A stretch of 64,000 nt of DNA from Lachnospiraceae bacterium (GCA_017938405.1 JAGBBP010000044.1:62001-126000), one strand, 5' to 3'; shown: positions 15,617-23,428, numbered from the stretch's first letter. The notes: generated from the letters alone by a model not told the origin. Translations and numbers: made by a program.

Positions 15617-15816
15617 AACTAATCTCCTTTTGTAAGTATATTTTTTCTTTGCGGAGATTGCCGAAACAACTGGAAAACACACCGTAACCGATATGCTTTT
15701 CAGAAGTCTCGGGATATATCTCCGCTAAATATATATGATACCACAATATCTTGAAAAAGAAAAGCACTTTTTTCGAAATCCGTGTATCCATACTTCGTTA
15801 TTCCAAATAAAACTAC

Positions 15817-15844
15817 TTGCATCTTATCAAATCTATGATATAAT
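15817..15844 (+). promoter_or_regulatory. Promoter of the antisense antitoxin RNA
   Basis: TTGCAT (15817-15822), a 16-base spacer and a perfect TATAAT (15839-15844). Transcription would start near 15851 and run towards the toxin gene's 3' end. Confidence 0.65.
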
Positions 15845-15850
15845 AAGAGT

Positions 15851-15937
15851 AGAAAAAGGCAATCGCCACAGAGTGGTTGACCTAAGATTGTGAGAAAAGT
15901 CTCCCCTAACCGGTCAAAGTACAGGGGAGGCTTTTTA
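15851..15937 (+). ncRNA. Candidate antisense RNA of a type I toxin-antitoxin locus
   Basis: No reading frame. The segment between the promoter at 15817 and a terminator is about 85 bases. The terminator has arms CTCCCCT (15901-15907) and AGGGGAG (15923-15929) followed by GCTTTTTATG. It faces the toxin gene and overlaps the expected 3' end of its mRNA, as RatA overlaps TxpA mRNA in Bacillus. The terminator hairpin can also act on the minus strand. The 5' end is estimated, not measured. Confidence 0.6.
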
Positions 15938-15945
15938 TGTTGCTG

Positions 15946-16035
15946 TTACTGACAAATCAAATATATGAATGTCAATAATGCCAGAAGGAACATTCCGAAA
16001 GACATCAAGTCCTTAAACTCAAAACGATTCTTCAT
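15946..16035 (-). CDS. Holin-like type I toxin peptide (Hol_Tox-like)
   Basis: 29-residue hydrophobic peptide MKNRFEFKDLMSFGMFLLAL followed by LTFIYLICQ. It has a short polar N-terminus, then one membrane helix with the SFG...LLALLTF pattern typical of small holin-like toxins of the TxpA/BsrG kind. The start at 16035 has GGAGG 8 bases upstream; an ATG two codons earlier (16041) is too close to that site. Overproduction of such peptides disturbs the membrane in known cases. The 5' leader (about 80 bases) contains a GTAGCC/GGCTAC hairpin. The antisense RNA gene lies just downstream on the opposite strand. Confidence 0.75.
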   Translation of the reverse strand: MKNRFEFKDLMSFGMFLLALLTFIYLICQ

Positions 16036-16128
16036 CGGCATCACCTCCATTCCGTTCGAATGAAGGTCACCCACCCTTTACCATACGGTATGTACACGAT
16101 TGCCGGTAGCCTATCGGCTACTGATATT

Positions 16129-16157
16129 ATTATATCACAAAACGTACCAGAACACAA
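16129..16157 (-). promoter_or_regulatory. Promoter of the holin-like toxin gene
   Basis: Minus strand TTGTGT (16157-16152), a 17-base spacer and a perfect TATAAT (16134-16129), giving a structured leader of about 80 bases before the toxin start codon. Confidence 0.7.
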
Positions 16158-16211
16158 GTTCTATTTAATATTTTTCAATCTTTATTTGCTTGTTCGATAT
16201 ACCAAAACACC

Positions 16212-16268
16212 TTGACAGCTAACCGTTATTAGCTTATACTCGTCTTAACAGGCTAACATTTGTTAGCC
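16212..16268 (+). promoter_or_regulatory. TetR-gene promoter with two palindromic operators
   Basis: TTGACA (16212-16217), a 17-base spacer and TATACT (16235-16240). The palindrome AGCTAAccgttaTTAGCT (16217-16234) exactly fills the spacer. A second, better palindrome GGCTAACATTTGTTAGCC lies at 16251-16268 over the transcription start. Both share the half-site GCTAA. Centres are 34 bases apart. This is a typical autorepression layout. Confidence 0.8.
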
Positions 16269-16313
16269 GCCATCATGAAACATTAACCGATACTTTTATG
16301 AAACGAGGTTTCC

Positions 16314-16937
16314 ATGAACACCAAATCACGAATTTTAGACGCAGCGCTAACCCTGTTCGCCGAGAAAGGCTATCATTCCGTCTCCGTTGCCGAGATTGCG
16401 GATGCAGTAGGCATCAAAGCACCGTCTCTTTATAAACATTATAAAAGCAAGCGGGACATTTTTGATGCAATCCTCTTAGAAATGCAGACCCGCTATGAAA
16501 TTCAGGCGAGCAGTTTGAACATGAACGGTAGTAATGCAACTGTTGACGCCGGTATCTTCTCTTCCGTTTCGGAGGAATCCTTGATTCAGATGGGTATCGG
16601 CCTATTCACCTACTTTTTGCATGATGACTATGTGTGCCGCTTCCGTAAAATGCTAACCATTGAACAATTCCATGATACAGAATTAGCCGCACTTTACACA
16701 AAGCAATATAACGATGATCCGCTTTCCTATCAAAGTCAGATTTTTTCCATGCTTGGTGCCTGCGGACTGTTCCGGCCTGCAAACACCGATGTTATGGCTC
16801 TCCACTTCTATGCCCCCCTATACCTTCTGCTGACGCTTTGCGACAGGGAACCGGAGCAAGAACCGGAAGCGCTACAACTTTTGGAACAACACATCCGGCA
16901 ATTTAATCTAATTTACAAAAAGGAGAACGCACAATGA
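16314..16937 (+). CDS. TetR-family transcriptional regulator
   Basis: 207 residues. The N-terminal TetR DNA-binding domain is SRILDAALTLFAEKGYHSVS, AEIADAVGIKAPSLYKHYKS, KRDIF (~4-52). The C-terminal ligand-binding helices are of unknown specificity. The tandem operators in its own promoter show likely autoregulation. It overlaps the next gene by 4 bases (ATGA), so the regulator and a flavodoxin-like oxidoreductase are one operon. The inducer may therefore be an electrophile, quinone or similar compound handled by that enzyme. That last point is inference. Confidence 0.92.
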   Translation: MNTKSRILDAALTLFAEKGYHSVSVAEIADAVGIKAPSLYKHYKSKRDIFDAILLEMQTRYEIQASSLNMNGSNATVDAGIFSSVSEESLIQMGIGLFTYFLHDDYVCRFRKMLTIEQFHDTELAALYTKQYNDDPLSYQSQIFSMLGACGLFRPANTDVMALHFYAPLYLLLTLCDREPEQEPEALQLLEQHIRQFNLIYKKENAQ

Positions 16938-17629
16938 ATATTGTATTGATTCACGGACAAAACCACAAGGGAAGCACCTATCATATCGGACGTATGATAG
17001 CTGAAAAAGTAAGTGCAGAAAAAGAAATCACGGAGTTCTTTCTTCCGAAAGATTTGAATCACTTCTGTCTTGGATGCTACAAATGCATCGAGGGAGACCA
17101 TAACTGCCCGTTTTACGAAGAAAAAAAGAGAATCATGGATGCGGTAGAGGCTGCAGATTTACTTATCTTTACCACTCCGACCTATTGTCTCAGAGCCTCG
17201 GCACCGATGAAATCCTTTCTTGATTTGACTTTTACCTACTGGATGTCCCACCGTCCTCGCGCTTGTATGTTTTCAAAAAAAGCCGTGGTAGTCTCTACTG
17301 CTGCCGGTGCCGGTGCAAAATCTGCCACCAAAGACATTTCCACCGCATTGTTCTACTGGGGTGTCCCTTACAGAAAGACGCTCGGTGTCGCCCTACAGGC
17401 AATGAACTGGGATATGATTTCCGCAAAGAAAAGAGAAAAGCTTAATAAGGTTACAACAAAATTGGCCAAGAAGCTTTCAAATCATACAAAGCCCGTTGTT
17501 GGTTTCAAAACCCGTTTTATTTTCTTTGTCATGAGCAAGATGCAGTCCGGCGGAATGGGTTCCTCTCCTATGGAGAAAACCTATTGGGAAGAAAAGGGAT
17601 GGCTGGATAATAATCGCCCGTGGAAATAA
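16934..17629 (+). CDS. Flavodoxin-fold NAD(P)H-dependent oxidoreductase
   Basis: 231-residue protein of the NADPH-dependent FMN reductase family. N-terminal NIVLIHGQNHKGSTYHIGRM (~2-21) binds the FMN phosphate. CLGCYKCIEGDHNCPF (~46-61) is the Cys-rich segment common in iron-sulfur flavoproteins of anaerobes, and TTPTYCLRASAPMKSFLD (~77-95) is the second flavin contact. It reduces an unknown acceptor, possibly a quinone or nitro compound, in the cytoplasm. Translationally coupled to the TetR gene. The C-terminal ~60 residues are a basic extension with a short hydrophobic stretch. Confidence 0.85.
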   Translation: MNIVLIHGQNHKGSTYHIGRMIAEKVSAEKEITEFFLPKDLNHFCLGCYKCIEGDHNCPFYEEKKRIMDAVEAADLLIFTTPTYCLRASAPMKSFLDLTFTYWMSHRPRACMFSKKAVVVSTAAGAGAKSATKDISTALFYWGVPYRKTLGVALQAMNWDMISAKKREKLNKVTTKLAKKLSNHTKPVVGFKTRFIFFVMSKMQSGGMGSSPMEKTYWEEKGWLDNNRPWK

Positions 17630-17632
17630 CTA

Positions 17633-17680
17633 ATTATATACGGCCACCTCACTCAATGTATAGAGGTGGCTGTATATAAT
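17633..17680. repeat. Long hairpin between convergent genes
   Basis: 18-bp stem with one mismatch, arms 17633-17650 and 17663-17680, with a 12-base loop. It has no T-run on either strand, so its role as a terminator is uncertain. Confidence 0.5.
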
Positions 17681-17728
17681 GACGTAAATAGTAAAAAAAT
17701 ACTACCACACCTTCAAACAACGTTCATT

Positions 17729-17914
17729 TTACTTGTTTTCAATAATATACATGATGATTGCAACCGGGATTAAAATCCATCCAAAGAAAATGCCTGTTGT
17801 TAGTTTTTTGGCAATTATGCTATGTATATTTCCAATCATAATATAGTTACGATATATTGTCTTACCTGCTGCCCAATATCCCAATATTCCATACAATATA
17901 ATCAAAACAAGCAT
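17729..17914 (-). CDS. Small two-helix membrane protein
   Basis: 61 residues from ATG 17914, chosen because GGAGG lies 8 bases upstream; the frame is open 7 codons further. Two hydrophobic helices (about 1-15, LVLIILYGILGYWAAG, and 45-58, FFGWILIPVAIIMYII) flank a short loop. No family recognised. It is the last gene of an operon with a J-domain membrane protein and a lipoprotein, and probably works with them. Confidence 0.65.
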   Translation of the reverse strand: MLVLIILYGILGYWAAGKTIYRNYIMIGNIHSIIAKKLTTGIFFGWILIPVAIIMYIIENK

Positions 17915-17953
17915 CTTATGTTCCTCCGAAGGCATTTATCTTATAGAATGCAC

Positions 17954-18640
17954 CTAATCTTTCACATCAAAATCAAATCCATGTTTTCGATACATCAGAA
18001 TCCGTTGTTGCGCCTTCTCTGCTAGAAATAATTCCTGTCTGTCCTCTTTCCCACCATAGTAAGACAATAAACAAAAACCGATTGCGATTAAAATTGCCGG
18101 CGGGAACCATGCCGTTGCAATCAAACCCACTACAAGCCAGAATATAATTCCTCTGTTAAGGCTTTTTACCTCATCCTGCAGATATTCAAGTTGATTGGCA
18201 TATTGTATATCTTTACTTAATTTTTCAACAGTCAAAACATTCAATATTTCAGCCATACGAACCTTCTCATAATCAGGGCAAGACAAATTCGTAATCTTTT
18301 TATGTAACTCCAGATACTCTGCTTCCCCATTCGTTTTTAAAATCATTGCCCGCACTTTATCCACATAAACATCACCGGAAGATGTATTCATACCCGTTTG
18401 AACCGTTTCTTCCGTTTGTCCGGTCAATCCTATCTCCATATCATATTTCTTTCTGGCAACCGAATCTGTTAACGTCTCATACGCACAATTAATCCATTTT
18501 AGCATTTCCTCCGCCTTTGTTTTCATTGACGGTTCAGCATAATTATCCGGATGAAATTGTTTGGTTTTCACTTTGTAAGAAGCCTTTACAACTTCAACAG
18601 ATGCTGTTGGAGATATCTCCAATAATTCATAATAATTCAT
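17954..18640 (-). CDS. Membrane-anchored J-domain protein
   Basis: 228 residues. The N-terminal J domain (~1-70) is NYYELLEISPTASVEVVKAS, KVKTKQFHPDNY with the diagnostic HPD, then YETLTDSVARKKYD. A Lys/Glu-rich helical middle follows, then two closely spaced membrane helices (~176-212, GIIFWLVVGLIATAWF and PAILIAIGFCLLSYY) and a basic tail. J domains stimulate DnaK ATPase activity. Here the protein would recruit DnaK to the membrane. It starts 12 bases after the lipoprotein gene, with AAAGGATAAAAATT as site. The operon is probably repressed by the divergent XRE protein. Confidence 0.85.
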   Translation of the reverse strand: MNYYELLEISPTASVEVVKASYKVKTKQFHPDNYAEPSMKTKAEEMLKWINCAYETLTDSVARKKYDMEIGLTGQTEETVQTGMNTSSGDVYVDKVRAMILKTNGEAEYLELHKKITNLSCPDYEKVRMAEILNVLTVEKLSKDIQYANQLEYLQDEVKSLNRGIIFWLVVGLIATAWFPPAILIAIGFCLLSYYGGKEDRQELFLAEKAQQRILMYRKHGFDFDVKD

Positions 18641-18652
18641 AATTTTTATCCT

Positions 18653-19075
18653 TTAATTTGTAGTTGCATTGTTCCAAAGCTTAATATCACCGATTGTTGG
18701 ATATTCATAAGTAAAACTGAAACTCTTATTTGTCGGAGATACATCAAATTCTATCTCGTTGGAACGCTTTCCCGATACAAGTCCCCAATCCTCGGTCTTT
18801 ATCCGAATGTCATGCTTTCCTTCTTTCAGCTCTGCGGATATTTTTATTGTAGAATCTGCAGCCTGCGCTGAATACATCTTTTCGTTATCAATATATACGT
18901 CACAAATAGCATCCGAAACCAGACCAAAGGTTTCCTTATATTTTACCGTAATCGTCACATCAATTTCCGTCTTCACCGGCTTCATCACATAAGTAGGCGT
19001 AGTTGTACTGTCGTAATTACACCCCGCAATGCAAAAACATAACACTAACAATGCTACAATTAATTTCTTTTTCAT
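18653..19075 (-). CDS. Small lipoprotein of unknown function
   Basis: 140 residues with a lipoprotein signal (MKKKLIVALLVLCFCIAGC, Cys19). The mature part looks like an all-beta domain with repeated alternating strands (IDVTITVKYKETFGLV, CDVYIDNEKMYS, KHDIRIKTEDWGLVSG). No family recognised. It is the first gene of an operon with a J-domain membrane protein and a small membrane protein, read from a consensus promoter whose spacer holds an XRE-type operator. GGAGGGATACGA precedes the start. Confidence 0.75.
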   Translation of the reverse strand: MKKKLIVALLVLCFCIAGCNYDSTTTPTYVMKPVKTEIDVTITVKYKETFGLVSDAICDVYIDNEKMYSAQAADSTIKISAELKEGKHDIRIKTEDWGLVSGKRSNEIEFDVSPTNKSFSFTYEYPTIGDIKLWNNATTN

Positions 19076-19105
19076 TCGTATCCCTCCAAATTGACCTTTT
19101 TCTAC

Positions 19106-19157
19106 AGTATATTACCAATTCGGTATTTTGTCAACGCATAATTACCAATACGGTAAT
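19106..19157. promoter_or_regulatory. Divergent control region: operon promoter and two XRE operators
   Basis: Minus-strand promoter TTGACA (19134-19129), a 17-base spacer and TATACT (19111-19106). Two near-identical palindromes of the form ATTACCAATnCGGTAnT lie at 19111-19127, filling that spacer, and at 19141-19157, towards the XRE gene. The start-to-start distance is 30 bases. Binding at the first would block the lipoprotein operon; binding at the second would affect the XRE gene. Confidence 0.8.
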
Positions 19158-19204
19158 ATAAAACTGTACAAAATCGTACTATAATGTTATCAGGAGGTGT
19201 ATCC

Positions 19205-19519
19205 ATGAATCTAAGAATCATCCGTAAACAATTAGGATTGTCACAAAAAGAAGTCGCCGAGCATCTGGAATGTTCTCCCACTGTATATTCCCGCTACGAA
19301 ACAGGCGAACGACAGCCTTCCATTGATGTTTTAATAAAAATGTCTGCTTTTTTCGGGGTATCAATTGACACTCTAATCGGAAACGCCTCGCATTCCGACA
19401 CAAAGCTGACCGATGTTGAACATGATTTACTCATGGCATTTCACAATGCAGATGACCGTGCGAAACAAGATGCCTTAACCCTATTAAAAAATCATACTTC
19501 ATTTTTTTCAAAAAAATAG
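19205..19519 (+). CDS. XRE-family repressor
   Basis: 104 residues from ATG 19205, preceded by CAGGAGGTG; the frame is open 7 codons upstream. N-terminal helix-turn-helix (MNLRIIRKQLGLSQKEVAEH, SPTVYSRYETGERQPSIDVL, ~1-50), then a short helical tail. A -10 candidate TATAAT lies at 19180-19185 with a poor -35. It is divergent from the lipoprotein/J-domain/membrane protein operon. The twin palindromes between them are the likely binding sites. The signal that relieves repression is unknown. Confidence 0.88.
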   Translation: MNLRIIRKQLGLSQKEVAEHLECSPTVYSRYETGERQPSIDVLIKMSAFFGVSIDTLIGNASHSDTKLTDVEHDLLMAFHNADDRAKQDALTLLKNHTSFFSKK

Positions 19520-19520
19520 C

Positions 19521-19552
19521 CGCCGCTTCGGTCTCCCACACCCGAAACGGCG
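19521..19552. terminator. Bidirectional terminator after the XRE gene
   Basis: Hairpin CGCCGcTTCGG with CCGAAaCGGCG. The plus-strand tail is CTTTCTTC and the minus-strand tail contains TATTTTTTTG. Confidence 0.75.
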
Positions 19553-19573
19553 ACTTTCTTCTACATTCTCATC

Positions 19574-19741
19574 CTACCCCAACCGGTCCACAACCGCAAT
19601 AACCACCCATGCTATTACCGCAAGACCCGCGAACCGTATCACAAACTCTTTCCACTCCTCTTTCCCCTTTTTCTTTGCAATCAGCCCGATTACAATTAAC
19701 ACGAGACCGATTCCCACCACAATAAAATCCTTTAAATCCAT
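19574..19741 (-). CDS. Small membrane protein of 55 residues
   Basis: Starts at ATG 19741 after GGGAGATTGTTT and ends with TAG at 19574. Two hydrophobic segments (FIVVGIGLVLIVIGLIA, ~6-22, and FAGLAVIAWVVIAVV, ~37-51) are separated by a basic, Glu/Lys-rich loop (KKKGKEEWKE). No family recognised. It follows the ABC-2 exporter genes on the same strand and could be their last cistron, but no functional link is shown. Confidence 0.65.
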   Translation of the reverse strand: MDLKDFIVVGIGLVLIVIGLIAKKKGKEEWKEFVIRFAGLAVIAWVVIAVVDRLG

Positions 19742-19773
19742 AAACAATCTCCCATCTACATATCCTTAACCAC

Positions 19774-21369
19774 TTACAGCGTCTCGAACTTCTTTCCGCC
19801 CCACTTTACTAAAAGTAAGTAGAACAGATACGTAATCAGCGCCAGTGCCGCAGCCATAATGCCCAATACCACTGCACTCATATCCGGTCCCATCATCCCG
19901 GTACCCACAAGTCCGCCTCCAAACACAAGGAAAGAAACGAACATCATGGCAAACATAATACATACGACTGCTCCTGACTGCTTACAAGGCGCCGCCTCGG
20001 TCGGCCAGTCCATCCGCGGGAAACACATATTAAATACAAGGCCCAATACGCCGCAAAGTACATTGAGTAATGCGGAACAAACCGCAGCAAGCAATGTATC
20101 CAAAATCGGACAACCGTACACAAGACAAAGAGCTAACGTTCCGACAAAAGCCATCGGCACCGTTGCAATACAATGGAACCGGAGCTTCCCCCGCAATACC
20201 TTTGCACCGGAAATCGGCATGGAACGTAAAATCCAAAGATGATTTCCCTCCAAAGATACCGACGGTGCGGAAATCGGTGTCATAAACGTGATAAATCCCA
20301 TGATTCCCACAATTACCGCAGGAATAAAACTCTCTAAACCTTCCAGCATATCCTGCGACTGCAACGCATTCATGATCTTATCCTTAAAAATGACCCCGGC
20401 AACAATCAGTGCCAACATCATAAACAGGCCCAGTCCCGTATTGACCAAATACGTGGTACTGCTAAAGAACCGCTTGGATTCCTTTCTGCAAAGAGAAGCC
20501 TCCGGAGTGCGGATTTTCCGGTCTCTCTTCTGCTTCGTGGCAGACTTTGCTTTTCCGCCTACCAGCATCGCTTTTATAAAAGTCTTCGTTAACACCCACA
20601 TTACAAGACCGAACACACCAAAGGAAAATACCGTAAACAGCACAAACTGCAGAATATCTCCCATACAAGCCTGTCCCATGGCGTAAAACGGCCATGCGAA
20701 GCTCTGCACCGCATTTGCAATCTTACCGCCGTTTTGTGTCAACACCACGGTCAGATTTTCCAAATTACCGATTCCCACAAAATACAGAATCATTACGACA
20801 GCCATAAAAAGGGAAGCAAGCAACGCCTTATACTTAAACTTCGCCAACAGGAAATGCAATACCCATCCTAACAAACAGGTCACCGTCTGGGTCACCATGG
20901 AAATCATTCCCATCACAAGAAGGAAAATAAGTACAAAGGTCACGGACGGACCGCGCAAGATGCAATACACTGCCGCAGCCGGAAGCATAATAATTGCCGA
21001 AAACAAAAAGGTAAGCAAATACAGCATCAGCACACGGCTTCCGATAATCTGGGACGGCTTTAACGGCATTGCCAGCAAAAGCTCATTATCCTTTGCTTCA
21101 TACATCTGGCTCTGGGTAGTAAATACCGTACCGAAAATACCGAGAGCAAAGGCAAAAATCCCCGCCATGGCAAAATATAACCACGGATAATCGGACTCCA
21201 AATACATTCCGAACACAAACCAAATGCCGAACAACAGCGCCATAATTATCAACGCTGAGAAGCCCATCAAAACACCAAACAGTGCTAACATACCCGCAGA
21301 TTTTGCGCCGATGGATTTTTTAATTCCGGCAAATAAGGATTTAAAACGAATTTTTAACAATAAACTCAT
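19774..21369 (-). CDS. ABC-2 type exporter permease, large
   Basis: 531 residues with about twelve hydrophobic segments spread over the length. They include a long helix at ~30-60 (LALFGVLMGFSALIIMALLF), pairs around 60-120, 120-260, 300-350 and 390-530, and a cytoplasmic basic loop (KSATKQKRDRKIRT, ~265-280). It matches the family of large permeases partnered with a single ATPase of the Bcr/NatA type. It overlaps the ATPase gene by 4 bases, so it is translationally coupled. The substrate is not known. Such systems export peptides, antibiotics or lipids. Followed by a small membrane protein gene. Confidence 0.85.
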   Translation of the reverse strand: MSLLLKIRFKSLFAGIKKSIGAKSAGMLALFGVLMGFSALIIMALLFGIWFVFGMYLESDYPWLYFAMAGIFAFALGIFGTVFTTQSQMYEAKDNELLLAMPLKPSQIIGSRVLMLYLLTFLFSAIIMLPAAAVYCILRGPSVTFVLIFLLVMGMISMVTQTVTCLLGWVLHFLLAKFKYKALLASLFMAVVMILYFVGIGNLENLTVVLTQNGGKIANAVQSFAWPFYAMGQACMGDILQFVLFTVFSFGVFGLVMWVLTKTFIKAMLVGGKAKSATKQKRDRKIRTPEASLCRKESKRFFSSTTYLVNTGLGLFMMLALIVAGVIFKDKIMNALQSQDMLEGLESFIPAVIVGIMGFITFMTPISAPSVSLEGNHLWILRSMPISGAKVLRGKLRFHCIATVPMAFVGTLALCLVYGCPILDTLLAAVCSALLNVLCGVLGLVFNMCFPRMDWPTEAAPCKQSGAVVCIMFAMMFVSFLVFGGGLVGTGMMGPDMSAVVLGIMAAALALITYLFYLLLVKWGGKKFETL

Positions 21370-22079
21370 TCTGTCTTCTCCTCCAATTCCAGGAATACGT
21401 TCTCTAAGGAAGAATCACCCTTTACTTCTTCCATGGTACCGGAGGCAATCAGGTTACCTCCCTTAATAATTGCTACCTTGTGACAAAGCTTCTCTGCCAC
21501 TTCCAGTACATGGGTAGAGAAGAAAATCGCTCCCCCCTCCTCACAATGCTTTTTCATCAACTGCTTTAACTGATGGGACGCCAACGGGTCCAGGCCGACA
21601 AAGGGCTCATCCATTAAAATCAGCTTCGGTGCGTGTACCAAAGCGGAAATAATTGCTACTTTCTGCTTCATACCGTGGGAATACTCGGAAATCGGAAGTG
21701 CCAGCGCCTCGGTAATACCCAGCAATTCACCGTATTCATCAATACGCTTGTCGCGGTCTTCTTTGGAAACTCCGTATACATCCGCAACAAAATTCAAATA
21801 ATCGTATCCCGTCAAAAAGTCGTACAAATCCGGGTTATCCGGAATATAGGCCATCTCCTTCTTACACGCAAGAGGCTCCTTCTGAATGGATTTTCCGTTT
21901 ACGGTAATGGTTCCCTCCGTAAACTGCAAAAGACCGCTGCATGCCTTTAAGGTCGTAGTCTTGCCGGCGCCGTTGTGACCGATGAATCCGTAAATCTCCC
22001 CCGGCGCAATGTGCAGATTCAAATTGTTTACCGCTACCTTTTCTCCGTAGCGCTTTGTATAACCCTCGATTTTTAACAT
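21366..22079 (-). CDS. ABC-2 exporter ATP-binding protein
   Basis: About 237 residues from ATG 22079, preceded by AAGGGAG; 18 further codons upstream are open but lack a site. Walker A GHNGAGKTT, Q-loop, signature SHGMKQKVAI (~130-140), Walker B LILMDEPFVGLD and the switch His in FFSTHVLE are all present, so it should be an active ATPase. It energises the large permease encoded next in the operon. The operon lies between a small membrane protein gene and the hexuronate kinase gene on the same strand. Confidence 0.93.
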   Translation of the reverse strand: MLKIEGYTKRYGEKVAVNNLNLHIAPGEIYGFIGHNGAGKTTTLKACSGLLQFTEGTITVNGKSIQKEPLACKKEMAYIPDNPDLYDFLTGYDYLNFVADVYGVSKEDRDKRIDEYGELLGITEALALPISEYSHGMKQKVAIISALVHAPKLILMDEPFVGLDPLASHQLKQLMKKHCEEGGAIFFSTHVLEVAEKLCHKVAIIKGGNLIASGTMEEVKGDSSLENVFLELEEKTE

Positions 22080-22180
22080 AAAAGAAAAAACTCCCTTGTA
22101 TGATTGTACTAACTGCTTAATACAAGAATACAACAGAGGCTTTCATTTGTCAATTGTTATTTCTTATGATTTTCTTAATT

Positions 22181-23212
22181 TTATCTCTGCACTCTTCCGC
22201 TTCCGTCACCGCCGACCAAATTGTCAACGTCTGCTCTGGAAACTAAGTTAAAGTCGCCCGGAATGGTGTGCTTTAATGCGGAAGCCGCCACACCGAACTC
22301 TAAAGCATCCTTGAAATTCTTTCCGTCAAGAAAACCGCAAATGGTACCGCCTGCGAAGGAATCGCCACCGCCTACACGGTCTACAATCGGGGAAATCCGG
22401 TACTCTCTGGAGTGATAGAATTCCTTGGTATCTCTGGAATAGATGCAAGCGGACCAACCGTTGTCCGAGGCGGAATGGCTGACACGCAGGGAGCTGATGA
22501 CGTACTCAAAGTTGTACTTTGCTACCATCTGCTCGAAAATATCCTTATAGCCCGCAAGCTCTAATTCACCGCTGGTAACATCGGTGTTGCCCGGCTTGAA
22601 GCCCAGAACCTTCTCTGCGTCCTCTTCGTTACCGATACAAACATCCACATACTGCATCAGGTTGCTCATTACCTTCTGTGCCTTTTCGGAAGACCACAGC
22701 TTCTTACGGAAGTTTAAGTCTACGGAAACCTTTACGCCGGCCTTCTTTGCAGCCTTAAGAGCCTCCTCGGTAAGCTCTGCCGCAGCATCGGACACTGCCG
22801 GAGTAATACCGGTAAAGTGGAACCAATCCACGCCCTCGAAAATCTTATCAAAATCAAAGTCAGCTGCCGTTGCGGTAGAAATGGAAGAATGTGCTCTGTC
22901 GTATACTACGTTGGAAGCACGCATTGCCGCACCGGTCTCAAGGAAATAAATGCCGAGACGTTCGCCGCCGTAAGCAATATTCTCGGTGCCTACGTTCATC
23001 TTACGAAGTGCCGCTACCGCACACTCACCGATCGGGTTCTTCGGAACCTTGGTTACAAAGTGTGCATCATGGCCGTAGTTTGCCAAAGAAACCGCTACGT
23101 TTGCTTCTCCACCGCCGTAGCATACATCAAACTCATCTGCCTGAATGAACTTCTCGTTTCCCGGGGTAGAAAGTCTTAACATGATTTCGCCCATCGTTAC
23201 AACCTTTGCCAT
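22181..23212 (-). CDS. kdgK: 2-keto-3-deoxygluconate kinase
   Basis: PfkB-family sugar kinase, 343 residues, starting at 23212. It phosphorylates 2-keto-3-deoxygluconate in hexuronate (pectin, glucuronate) breakdown. Features are the N-terminal GGGEANVAVSLANYG (~33-47), the substrate region and the C-terminal DRVGGGDSFAGGTICG with the GxGD anion hole and catalytic Asp (~290-306). It is assigned to KDG rather than another sugar because of the divergent LacI regulator, the uxaC gene beyond it and overall similarity. A consensus promoter and a LacI-type operator (TGTAAGCGTTTACA) precede it. Confidence 0.85.
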   Translation of the reverse strand: MAKVVTMGEIMLRLSTPGNEKFIQADEFDVCYGGGEANVAVSLANYGHDAHFVTKVPKNPIGECAVAALRKMNVGTENIAYGGERLGIYFLETGAAMRASNVVYDRAHSSISTATAADFDFDKIFEGVDWFHFTGITPAVSDAAAELTEEALKAAKKAGVKVSVDLNFRKKLWSSEKAQKVMSNLMQYVDVCIGNEEDAEKVLGFKPGNTDVTSGELELAGYKDIFEQMVAKYNFEYVISSLRVSHSASDNGWSACIYSRDTKEFYHSREYRISPIVDRVGGGDSFAGGTICGFLDGKNFKDALEFGVAASALKHTIPGDFNLVSRADVDNLVGGDGSGRVQR

Positions 23213-23306
23213 AGTCTTAGTCTCCTTTTATTTGTAATAATTAAATCTCTGTTTCTCTCTCCGGCAGATTTACGTTTCCTCTCCCGGAATCATCCGCCCA
23301 CTTCTT

Positions 23307-23354
23307 TGTAAGCGTTTACACTTTGATTGTACACATTTTAACAAGAACTGTCAA
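23307..23354 (-). promoter_or_regulatory. kdgK promoter and LacI-type operator
   Basis: Minus strand TTGACA (23354-23349), a 17-base spacer and TACAAT (23331-23326). The near-perfect palindrome TGTAAGCGTTTACA at 23307-23320 covers the transcription start. It matches LacI/CcpA-type operators, so the divergent LacI protein or CcpA could bind. Confidence 0.8.
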
Positions 23355-23399
23355 TCTCTTTTTTTATGCATTTTTCCTAAAATTCTTTAAAAGTTTTAC

Positions 23400-23428
23400 T
23401 TGCGCCGAATTACAGACTGGTGTATAAT
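23400..23428 (+). promoter_or_regulatory. Promoter of the LacI-family gene
   Basis: TTGCGC (23400-23405), a 17-base spacer and a perfect TATAAT (23423-23428), about 54 bases before the start codon. Confidence 0.7.
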
